A stretch of DNA of 64,000 nt, from assembly GCF_905147045.1 (NCBI RefSeq), contig NC_065890.1, forward strand, positions 2,728,001 through 2,792,000. The letters run 5' to 3'. Both the position numbers and the translations under genes were made by a program. The notes beneath the pieces were generated by a model, which saw only the letters and a list, made by a program, of their open reading frames with translations, was not told the origin of the DNA and searched no databases. This DNA is from Nymphalis io. Its lineage: Eukaryota > Arthropoda > Insecta > Lepidoptera > Nymphalidae. Positions 48,078 to 58,009 of the stretch are shown piece by piece. Position 1 is the stretch's first letter, and each line of letters starts with the position of its first letter.

Positions 48078-48404
48078 TTTTTTTAAATGAAACTAACATT
48101 TTAATCTACAAACGAAACGGGAAAGTTAAATTAATGGATTAGTTTGTATTTTTTTTAAACTGATAGATTATCTCTATAAGTACTTGCGGTGATTTTAAAA
48201 TATATTAATTTCAATAAATTAAGATTCACGGTACTTAATATCCTAATAATAAATCAAAGTTATTGATAAATATGAAAATAAAAAAAACGATTAATTGTAA
48301 AACAATTTGCCAAAATGAAAGAATTCCATAGTTGTTTTATTTTTACCATAAGAATATTTATATAATAACATAAATATAATATTATTATAGAAATAGTATT
48401 ATGG

Positions 48405-48495
48405 TATATATGGAATAAGCTCCAAACTTTCTCCTCAAAAGGGAAAAGAGGCCTTAGCTCAGCAGTGGGACATTAATAGGCTGTTACTTTACTTT
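48405..48495 (+). repeat. SINE-B 3' fragment
   Basis: GGAATAAGCTCCAAACTTTC to GGGACATTAATAGGCTG and the tail TTACTTTACTTTTTTT. Confidence 0.82.
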
Positions 48496-48499
48496 TTTT

Positions 48500-49073
48500 A
48501 ATATTTATAAGTTTTTTTGAAAAAAAAAATTATTTTCATATCAATCTAGCTTCACGGTGTAACATATGAAAACAGCGACATCTACTGGAAAAATAGTGAA
48601 CTGTAACTAAGATATGCTAAGCACACTTTTTTTAAATTATTAAATAGCTGTCCTCAGCGTCTTCATCAACAACGAAACAGTTTACCTGCAAATCACGTAA
48701 TTTCCATAAACAGGTCCTATGATATTTAAATGATAAGCTTCATAACGAGTGGTGGTTTAGTCATAATAAAGTAAAGAAAAACAGAATATGTAGACAAATG
48801 AAAGCATATAAATTAAAAAAAAATATTATAGTTAACGCCATCTACGAAAAAATTGCAGAACTATTTATCATTAGGCCACTATTGCTAACAGTTCCAGGGT
48901 GTTTCAATAGATGGCGTAAGTTACAAAAATTTTAAAATGTAGTTAGAATAAGAAATTGTCTTTATTAATTTCCTTTAATTATTTATAAAGTATATTAATT
49001 ATTTAATAATTAACTGTAATATTTACTGAAGAATATTTATATGTGTATAGTTGAAGCATTTATATAGACTTAC
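48500..49073. other. AT-rich DNA downstream of the candidate exon
   Basis: Would be intron of the minus-strand gene. AGATGGCG-type motifs lie at 48836-48843 (reverse) and 48909-48916. One acceptor-like site (ATCTTAGTTACAG on the minus strand, near 48600) could join in phase but opens only 18 codons. Confidence 0.35.
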
Positions 49074-49352
49074 CTGTACAATATCGACGTTTACAAGACT
49101 CGCCTCCCAGAAGTCTTCGATGTTCTCGGGGAAATCACACTCATTCCTTGGATTAGGACTCAGTCCCGGATCCCTGGTCTTAAAGACGAATATAATACCA
49201 CCATCCGTCTCGTCCGGTCGCCAAGAACCACACATAGTTGCTACAGTTCTCTGTTTCACTGAAGTCTCAAGCGACTTCTCATGTTTCACTTTCTTCACTG
49301 GACTTTGTTCCAAAATAAAATCACTTTTCACTTTAGGACAATAATTTGCCAT
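49074..49352 (-). CDS. Candidate first coding exon of an unrecognised host gene
   Basis: Ninety-three codons from ATG (49352-49350) in the insect-like context ATCAAAAATGGC. The exon ends exactly in phase at a consensus donor CAG|GTAAGT (49074/49073). Upstream, a 3' splice site preceded by CTAAT and a pyrimidine stretch (TTCTTTTTGCCGCAG) ends at 49383, so the whole exon would be 49074-49382 with a 30-base 5' leader. The protein starts MANYCPKVKSDF, has a lysine-rich stretch with SPVKKVKHEK, then CGSWRPDETDGGIIFVFKTR and an acidic DFPENIEDFWEASL region. There is no signal peptide, membrane segment or known motif. I found no convincing second exon; introns may be long. Confidence 0.6.
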
Positions 49353-49382
49353 TTTTGATAGATGCCAAAAGTTGTCTCTAGG

Positions 49383-52300
49383 CTGCGGCAAAAAGAATAT
49401 TAGTTTTTTATAAAAGCTTCTTTTTAAATTAAATAAAATGTTTAACCCGTTAATCATGTAAATATATTAATGTTAGAGTTTAATTATATTTATTATATTA
49501 TTATATATATATAAAATATAATTGTAAAAGCAATTTTACATCTGATATTATAATAAAACCTGGCATATAAATACTTATTAATATTAAGCACTATGATAAA
49601 GTTTATGTTCTCAATTCAAATAATTTAAGTCTGTAGCGTTAATATTAATTATATGTATAAGTAATATAATTATTTATTTAGCATTAATAATAATTTTATA
49701 TAGAACTTTTTTTAACGATAACACTATGTTAGAACAGGCTATTTACAGAAAGCAATAAGTGCACTGATGTATGCGAATTATTTGAAATGTTTGATTTTAT
49801 ATAGTTTCTTATTAATATTCACTTAAATATCACAGAAAAAGTTTTTATAATCACAATATTGTAGGTTATCCCTCCGTTACAAATTATAGCGGCATGTCAA
49901 ACCCAAAAGTCAAAACATGGTAATATGTTGCCAGTTACTAAGAAGCTTAATAAAAATACCAATAAGAATAATATCTTATTATGAATAATCGATTAACAAC
50001 ATTTTGTCAGATAATATTTAGTTATTGTTTAATATTGGTTATTACTTAAATATTATTACGTTTTAAATTAAGCTATATAAAATTTCAAATGAGTAATGGT
50101 ATGAGGTGTTTTATACGTTGATTACATTACGCAATAGATGGCGCGGCATTTTTAAATTATGTTTCAATGCAATTTATTTTAGCAAAATTTATTCTTTAAT
50201 TATTTTACTTTTGATTATTATAGTTCAAAAAACTGATATTAGTTATTAGGCAGTAGTCAATAATGTACTTACCTAAAAAATATATTTTTAACTACACTGT
50301 ACGATACAAAAAAATGACTTATAAAGTTTGTTGTAAATAAAAACATTTTAATTAATTAGTTGGCAGCTATAATTTATAATTTATTTTCACATAAACAGAT
50401 ATCTTAATTAATTAATCAATTGCAAGGCAATCATAATAATTTTATACAACTACATTTTATTTTATTTGTCACGCATTTACCTACCAATGCTAAATTAACA
50501 AGACGATGAAATGAAACAGTTGTATTTCGAAACGTGAAATAAAATTTGTCTTTCATCCCGGCAAAATGGTTTAACAACACAATCAACGAAAGTAAAAGGT
50601 TTCACTCAACAAAAACATCGGTCGTTTTCATAGAAAACAGCCGAAGAACCGCTTGTAGACAGTTAACCCCATCGGCTTATTTACATGTAAAACGGGGTTA
50701 GGAAAAAATGAAGCTGTTACATAAATAGAAATTTGAATGGAAAAGCTAGCCTTTGAGCTATCAGTTTCTATTTAAATTGCTTGTGATGTTTACCGTTTCA
50801 TAGTTTAAAATATCATATAAAAATCCAAATATTGCTTGAGCTATTTACAAATTACATATTACCCGAAAATAACCCGATTTTAAAGTTTTACATAGTAATC
50901 ATAAATATTTTGTTAGATTTATTTTAATATTGATATAATAAAAGTTAAAATTGTATATAATTGAGTCCTATGCAGTTGGCGTTACTTCGTGTAATAAGTA
51001 AAAAAAACATATAATATATATAATGTTTTCAGGATCCATTTTTGCACATATTATATGAGTTTCTTTATTCCACTATAACTTTTAAATTCCTGAACAAATT
51101 TGGATGTATCGTTAGAATCCATATATCATGTTTTAAAAAATATATACGGTATATGGTATTATAATTGCATATTAATGGTATTGTACATAATGATGATAAT
51201 GTTATATATTGGTTTGTTTACCTTTTTAGGATGCTTTAAAAGTTGTACAAAATTTTGCGTTAATAAATATATGATGATATGTATTATCACTTCCTTACAA
51301 AAAAATCGTTTTGTGCCCGATAGTTATTACAGAAATGCCGCGTCATCCGTATTTCAGCTGCTATTTTCCCACTCAATAAAGCGTAACAAACTTCTCTTCT
51401 ATCCAATATACAACGAGGTATATTGATAAGGATCAGTTCAAAAGAAGCAAGAAAAGCTTATGAATCTTAAGGCTACAGATCAGTATTTAATCATATAGGT
51501 AAAATAATATTATTATGATGAAAAAAGTTGCCAGTACGCATTTTCTTAAATGGCTGGCATTTTTTCTGCATGGCAACACTAAAACAGATATCATTAACGC
51601 ATGAAATATGTCCTCAGTGTCCACTCAGTCGATTGTCTACGCGGTAATCGCTTAGGGTTGGCGACGTCTGTAAAGTATCAACTAAATGATCTGACGACGT
51701 GACAAATGGAGACGTCTAAATAGTTGTCGGATCTTTGGACCGGGCAATGAAGTTCGCGGGAAATACGTAGAGAAAGTAATAACACACACATATATAAAAG
51801 TGTGTATGTGTTCATGATATACTTAGTAAGGAGGTTTACGAATGGAGGTTTATGAATTTAAATGAAATCGTACGTGTCTTGACATAACTGCATAATATAT
51901 TAGATTGAATCTATCACATGCGTATTCACCAACCCGCTGCCAACCTTAGTTTGAGAAGATCAGTGTGACGGCCAAGTCTGACAACAAAATTGTCAATATT
52001 TGATATTATCGTCATCATTACCATTATTCCCTAAGTCGTAGTTCACAGCTGGACATACGCCTTTCCCAAGGTGTCGTGCAGCTTTCAGTTCTCCTTTTTT
52101 AAACTTAAGTGGAATAACAAGCGCATTGGATGTATTATACTATCTTAAATCCCACAGCTAGCGGCGCAATGACAGCAAAGGTGATTTGCAAGATTTAATT
52201 TTCAGACTTCGTAAAGGAACTAAAATATTCTTCGATATTCTGTTAACATATGCAAAATTTATTATTTAATTTAAAATCCTTATAATTGAGTTTTTTTTAA

Positions 52301-52679
52301 ACAATCATATTAATTGTGTAAACAACATGTAATTATTATATATATAATTTTTTTTAAATCTTTTCGTATTCATTACTATGTTCAATCTCTGTTATGAATA
52401 AAGATTTTTTTATATGTAGGTATACTATATATAAGCAAGGATTTATGAGACCAATTATACAAAATGTAAACGCTTATTTCGTGACTTGAAAAGATAAGAA
52501 TCGTGTGGTTTGAAATGATAGTGGAAAATGTATTAGCGGTGGTTTTTCCCGCCATATGTCATAGACAATCTCGCTTTCACAGAGAGAGTGCAGGACACCA
52601 GTCAGGCCGACGTTAAAATATTATATGATCTTATGTAACTCTAAAGTTACTCTTTTAATTACTACAAAATTACAAATAA
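49383..52679. other. AT-rich DNA upstream of the candidate exon
   Basis: Contains AGATGGCGC at 50136-50144, a GC-richer stretch at 50560-50700, and a LINE-like scrap at about 52010-52100 (TTCACAGCTGGACATACGCC, TTTCCCAAGGTGTCGTGCAG). A possible SINE-B scrap (ATGCGTATTCACCAACCCGC) is near 51917. The 51100-51426 open frame shows no motif. Confidence 0.4.
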
Positions 52680-52800
52680 TAGTCGAGATGATAATGGTCT
52701 AGTAGTTAGAACACCTGAATCGTAAATAATGATTTTAGGTTCAAACTCACTGACTTCTCATTTGCATAATTTGTGTTTAATTACAGAATTGTAATGATAT
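52680..52800 (+). repeat. SINE-B 5' half, decayed
   Basis: GTCGAGATGATAATGGTCTAG and AGTAGTTAGAACACCTGAAT, then TAGGTTCAAACTC, keep the tRNA-related part with a weakened A box and recognisable B box. Confidence 0.6.
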
Positions 52801-53132
52801 GACTGTTAGTGATAATCAAAATATAAAATTCAGCTTTGAGAAGTTGGTTTTGAAAGACCGTTTCTGTGTATGTTTTTATTACAGTTTAATTTTGAAGGGC
52901 TGTGTATGTGTGTGTTGTGTGTACATGTACGTGTTTTTTTTATATTATAATATATTATAATAATCAGCTAGTTTTTATAACAAATACAAATTGAGTATCG
53001 TTTTTATTGAGTTACGTACATATTACGTAGTTTCTAGTGTTAACATATTAAATACCGTAAACTAGTATTAATTACTCTTAACTTTAAATTCCTTAACCTT
53101 AAAGTTATTTTTAGTTACATTGTGTTCTGTAA

Positions 53133-53450
53133 TCACCGGTACACTTGAAATTGGAACATGGTCATACATAGCAGTGCAAGTGTGTGCGCCCGCACTTGTG
53201 GATATACCTTCTTTCTTTTCATAATCCAATTAGATGGCAATTTTATAATATCAGAAATTGAACGCAGCACCGAAGTTTTTGGTACATTATTTTCGTAAAA
53301 CGAGGTGTGTATCTTGGAATCGCCACTGTGAATGACTTCCACTGATGGACTGTGGAATGCTGTATTTTTTGCGTTTAGTATCTTAACTTTAACCCTTTCA
53401 AGAAATTGTATACAAATAGTCAAACTAATCCGAGCAGTACAAATTTCATC
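53133..53450 (-). other. Protein-like open frame, unassigned
   Basis: About 105 codons open on the minus strand, with a balanced composition in the middle (AFHSPSVEVIHSGDSKIHTS, SVLRSISDIIKLPSNW). No family is recognised. An ATG in another frame at about 53450 opens only nine codons. The sequence just upstream on that strand (53455-53540) is CpG-rich. It could be a gene relic or an exon. Confidence 0.2.
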
Positions 53451-53658
53451 GTGTCAGTCAGATTAGCGTCCGGCCGTAACTATCGGCACGGTTGCCCACC
53501 TCGACCATAAATTAGTTGCCACTTGAGCGGTACAAGGGTTCAATACAATCCCATTGTTTCACGATACGAGATAAAACGTTTGTATGCTACGTATCGAGAC
53601 ATATCTAAATTACTTAGCGTACCTTAAACAAAGAAAGTTAGATTCTACCAATTACGAT

Positions 53659-54165
53659 CTTGATGGTAGAACTTTGTGCAAGGCCATCTGGGTAGGTACC
53701 CACTCATCATCCACGGTAGAATGCGAAAGCGATCCCGTGGCGCTCCTCGCTAAGACGAAAAGGTTACCGCTGGTTTCTTAGTGGATATTCCGATGTTCGG
53801 GGCGCACTCGGCGCTTTGGACACCGGCGAGCTTCACATATCCCCCCACTGTTTCCGTGGGGGCAACGCGTAACGCGTTTTTCCTGCGATAAAAATAAAAT
53901 AAAAATGGTACCCACTCATCAGTTGTTCGAAACGGCAATATTCAGTATTGTTGTGTTCGGGTTTGAAGGGTGAGTGGCCACTGTACAGGCACAAGGGACA
54001 TAACATCTTAGTTCCTAACTTTCCTAGCGACCTTGGGAACTAAGATTGCCGATGTAAAGATTGGTTGATATTTCTAACATTGACAATGTCTATGGGCGAT
54101 GGTGACCATTTACCATCAGGTAGCCCATTTGCCAGTCCTCTTACCTATCTCATTAAAAAAACAAC
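53659..54165 (+). repeat. SINE-A interrupted by a second retroposed element
   Basis: 5' part 53659-53709 (GATGGTAGAACTTTGTGC, GGTACCCACTCATCA), then a 197-bp insert, then the rest from 53907 to an A-run. The 3' part also carries a local inverted duplication at 54007-54044. Old and diverged. Confidence 0.85.
53710..53906 (+). mobile_element. GC-rich 197-bp retroposon inserted in SINE-A
   Basis: Flanked by exact 15-bp duplications GGTACCCACTCATCA (53695-53709 and 53907-53921) and ending in an A-rich tail (GATAAAAATAAAATAAAAAT). The body includes ATCCCGTGGCGCTCCTCGC, TTCGGGGCGCACTCGGCGC and CCCCCCACTG...GTGGGGGCAACGCG. This resembles the 3' end of a lepidopteran R1-type LINE or derived SINE (from memory). 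No protein is encoded over this length. Confidence 0.88.
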
Positions 54166-55436
54166 TTCAACTCCAAGAGCTTCACAATTCATCAGATGCT
54201 TTATAATGAACGCGGAAAGAAAATATGTAAGTACATACGGAATTCTTACACTTACAAAAGTTTTTTTTTTCATGATCATAAATCGAATATTTAAATAAAA
54301 CATAAAGATATATCTAATTAGATGCGTAGAAAGAGGTGAACAGTGACTAGCTACGAATAGTTTCTGACTTCAACAATGGTTACAATCGAAACGATTATGT
54401 TTATATCGAGTACACCAACCACACTTGAGCGCTAAATGATGGCCTGCACAAATGGTTAGTTAGTTTTCGATATTGGTTAAGAAATAGTGTCAAGATTATG
54501 TTATGAAATATATTTTAACAGATAAACAGACAAAGTTTATAAAATCCTGTAACAATGAACGTCTCGTGTCGTTTGTAACAATGAACTTGAGCTATAAAGC
54601 ATGGACCATAGACTTTTAATCAATCTGCAAGAGCGGTACGGGAGCACAAAAATGGCGGCAGGTTAGTGCCGGCTTAATTAAAACCATAAGGAAAATTGTC
54701 CTCGTACGTTCCTTTTTTGTTGGTTTATTTAGGAAAACCTTGTTGGTTGAAATAGTTGAATTACTCTATTTTCTTTTTTTGCATATGGTAACATTTATTA
54801 CCGAAAGTATGGACAAAAAGGGGGTACAATTCGCTATTCGATGAATGATGATTGATAAAATACCTTATGCATGACTCATTAGGCATTTAATGACCCATGA
54901 CATTAGGTTAGCTTTTATATATATAACCCGCATTAGCTAATATTTTTTTCTGGTAAAAAAATACCTAAATCTTACCAACACAAAAAAAATTACGATTTCA
55001 ATTGGTTGTCTGGATAGGGGACAATAATATAAATATATTTGTATTATTTTATATTGTATATGGTTTTAGTAATAAATATATGCAAAATTAATCAAAATGA
55101 AAGCATAGATGAATCCTCTGGAGTACAAACGCAATAAATAATCAAAAATACGGAAACGGGGCTCCAGTTTAATCTTCTCAACAAATCGCATTCAGATATG
55201 TTCACAAAAATTTTATGTAAATATTATTCAGGGACATATAACTGGGAAATTGCATGGCGGTTCGGTTGTGAAATAATATTATTCGTAACTCTAACGTGAC
55301 TTCGAACATGCAAAAACAATTTTTTGATCTGTCTTGTTATAACAATATGGCAATACTTTTCAGTAAGTACTTTTCAGTAAATTCATTGAAAAATATTTAT
55401 TGCATAATACATTTTATATATAAAGTAATGTAAGAA
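54166..55436. other. Unassigned DNA
   Basis: A GCGGTACGGGAGC patch near 54632 and AT-rich sequence otherwise; no repeats of the listed families and no coding signal. Confidence 0.4.
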
Positions 55437-55592
55437 CATGTGAATGTCCCACAGCTGAGCCTTTTTGAGGAAAGGTTTGAAGACTACTCCACCATGCTGC
55501 TCCGATGCGGTTTTGTGATCCTCAAGTTTTTTTCATTCGCCGCCGAGCTCGAGATAAATTACAAACAAAATCAAGCACATAATATTCAGTAA
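55437..55592 (-). repeat. SINE-B, decayed
   Basis: GTGAATGTCCCACAGCTGAG, CTACTCCACCATGCTGCTCC and CGAGCTCGAGATAAATTACA keep the reverse-strand order; the middle and the tRNA-related end are missing. Confidence 0.7.
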
Positions 55593-56689
55593 TGAGATTC
55601 ACGTCTTCTTTTATTTATTAATATAAAACAAGATATTTAAAATATAATAAAAGTAAATAATAATAATATATAAGTAAAATTCATTGGATTTCAATTTTCG
55701 AAGCATTCTAATTAAAACAAGAAGTATACAAGCATATTTATGGCAGGAGCTTTTAATAATAAGCTGCATAAATATATACTTAAGTACTACGATCGGCGTT
55801 AATAAAAGGTTTGTAATTATTGTATTTAAATAATTTGTAATAAGATACTGTATATTATATTTTTTGAACAAGGATATGAATATAATATAAACAAATAAAA
55901 ACAATTGGATTGTAAACAACTTTAGGGGTCAGACTCGTTTCATTTAAACGAGACACAACTCAACGACCTGAAATTCACATAAGCAAAATATTGTACAAAA
56001 ACCTAGATGTAAGTTTCAACAAAAACCTTTTTATGTGAACCTCCTTACATAGGCTTAAATTATTGATGGAAAGAAATCCTCATCGCTCCCAGTTTCATAC
56101 ATTTAAAAGCAATCCCGAAACGGTGTGCAATCGAAACACACCGCCATTCGGAATCAACAATCCACGGCGGCTCGGTCCCGCGGGCGTCGTTCTTGCGTTA
56201 CGTTAGTATTTATTTTTATGAAAACGAACGATATTGTTTTTACCTATCTATGTTATATAATAGAACAATTTTAAATATATAATTAAGTACATATCGAAAA
56301 TAAAAAAAAATAAAAAAATTTAACTGCGTTACTGCATAGTTTCTAATGAGTACCTACTATCCTGGTAATGTTATACGCGATTGTTTGTGACCTGCTGAAT
56401 AGTTTTTGACGTAATTTGAAATAGACATGGTTTGTAGCCTGACTAAAATACATAGGGTCACAATAACATCTGCCCTTGTACCCTCACATACGCGCGTAGC
56501 CGCAGGGGGAAAACTAGATATAGTGTAATTTACTGTAATGTAATGTTGGTTGACTTAAAACTATCAAAATCAAAATATAATTAATATAAACACGTCATAC
56601 GTTTTAAAATGTACATTCTAAGGGTTAGTAAACAGGTACATTAGAAAGTTATTCGTTACACTGTTTCAACTAATTCCGTGGTCATGTTA
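55593..56689. other. AT-rich DNA around a CpG-rich island
   Basis: 56,105-56,205 is CpG-rich and has a 7-bp stem (CGGTGTG 56121-56127 with CACACCG 56137-56143). A repeat C scrap (ACCCTCACATACGCGCGTAG) is at about 56470-56520. No open frame of note. Confidence 0.4.
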
Positions 56690-56752
56690 CAACAATTTTT
56701 GTACATATCCTGTATGAAAATCAAGGAATACTAAATCCATGCTTTTTCCATC
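56690..56752 (-). repeat. Interspersed repeat G scrap
   Basis: CTGTATGAAAATCAAGGAAT and ACTAAATCCATGCTTTTTCC. A second scrap (CATGAAAATCAACAAATAAA) is near 57122-57175. Confidence 0.5.
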
Positions 56753-57422
56753 TATATGGTTATATGAATTAAACTCGGCCACTTGTCAATTTTGGTTTTT
56801 CAAATAGAAATTTAAATATTATTTGAAAAAAAAAGAAATAATGTAATGTAATAAAACGGTATAAACATCAATGAATAAAAATAAAAAAGGGTCTCTTTAC
56901 ATTTGTAATTGATGAATAAATAAAGAATATTGTGGTGACAAGTGTATCATTTATACATTCTGAAACCCCGAAGCTTAATGGAAATGAGCGACTGAATCTT
57001 AAATAAATATGCTTCTGAATATACTTAATTCAAATTACTTTTCCAAGATCCTTTAAATCGTTATTTTATAAGATTAAGAGTATATTTTTATTTTTTCATA
57101 AATTTTCTAAAAATACTTATATCATGAAAATCAACAAATAAAAATCTTGGGGTTAGCATTTTTTATCATCTATATACAAAATCTCGTATATAATAATGTA
57201 TTACGTACATAATATCATTCCATGATCGATCAATAAAATAACTGTTTGCGGGACTTTATAATAGGAAATTTATAAAAGGTTAAGCATCTTCTCAAAACCG
57301 GTTATGCTTACTTACAGGATTATTTTTAATAATTAATAAATTAAACCTTATAATACATGTTCTGAAAAAAATATAAATGTAAGTCTTGATGATAAATTTC
57401 AAATGTAACCCTTAATGTACAT

Positions 57423-57644
57423 TTAATAAGAAACATATTTCCAACTCAGCACATCAAAAGCAGTAACATATTCCGACTCCTTTGCAATCCATCCAGCTGC
57501 AGTATTAACATCATTTGTGGCGATTTGAATCTCAAAGATTTCATGTTTAAGTTTCTCAGCGCCTCGGGCTTTGGCTTGTGGTTCGAAGAATAGATATAAA
57601 TTTGAAAAAGTATTATATTCATCTTTAGCTACATATTCAAAATT
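57423..57644 (-). CDS. Possible terminal exon or gene relic, unrecognised
   Basis: Seventy-three codons open on the minus strand, ending at TAA 57425-57423. The residues look coding-like: a FFEPQAKARGAEKLKHEIFE stretch, then IQIATNDVNTAAGWIAKES and EYVTAFDVLSW. No start Met at the beginning. A weak acceptor-like CTATTCTTCGAACCACAAG lies inside. Not identified; could be a decayed gene copy. Confidence 0.22.
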   Translation of the reverse strand, partial: NFEYVAKDEYNTFSNLYLFFEPQAKARGAEKLKHEIFEIQIATNDVNTAAGWIAKESEYVTAFDVLSWKYVSY

Positions 57645-57729
57645 TCATCGTAAACATTTAACGATTCAGTCTTATTTTGAACATAGGTCTTCCACAATGC
57701 GGGCCAAATTCCTCCACATTTTTATGGTC

Positions 57730-58009
57730 TTTTTTTATAGAATAGGCCGGCGGCATATGGGCCAACTGATGGTAAGTGGTCACCAACGCCCATAGATACT
57801 AGCATTGTAAGAAATGTTACCATCGCTTACATAGCTAATGCGCCACCTTAGGAACTAAGATATTAGGTCCCTTGTGCCTGTAATTACACTGGCTCACTCA
57901 CCCTTCAAATCGGAACACAACAATACTAAGTACTGCTTTTTGCGATAAAACATCTGTTGAGTGGGTGGTGCCTACTCAGATGAGCTTGCACAAAGCCCTA
58001 CCACCAGTA
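57730..58009 (-). repeat. SINE-A, full length
   Basis: T7, then a body with a deletion in the GGCGGACGAGCATATGGG block and several substitutions, ending CCCTACCACCAGTAA. Confidence 0.88.

Noticed and set aside
48600..48660. Possible second exon for the 49 kb gene (acceptor near 48600, 18 codons)
   Set aside because: The signal is moderate and the resulting tail is too short and repeat-like to support.
49051..49344. Plus-strand frame opposite the candidate exon
   Set aside because: Lacks splice support; the minus-strand frame has start, donor and acceptor signals in agreement.
55611..55919. 102-codon minus-strand frame that looks like a membrane protein
   Set aside because: Hydrophobicity follows from AT-rich codons; no recognisable family and no gene context.
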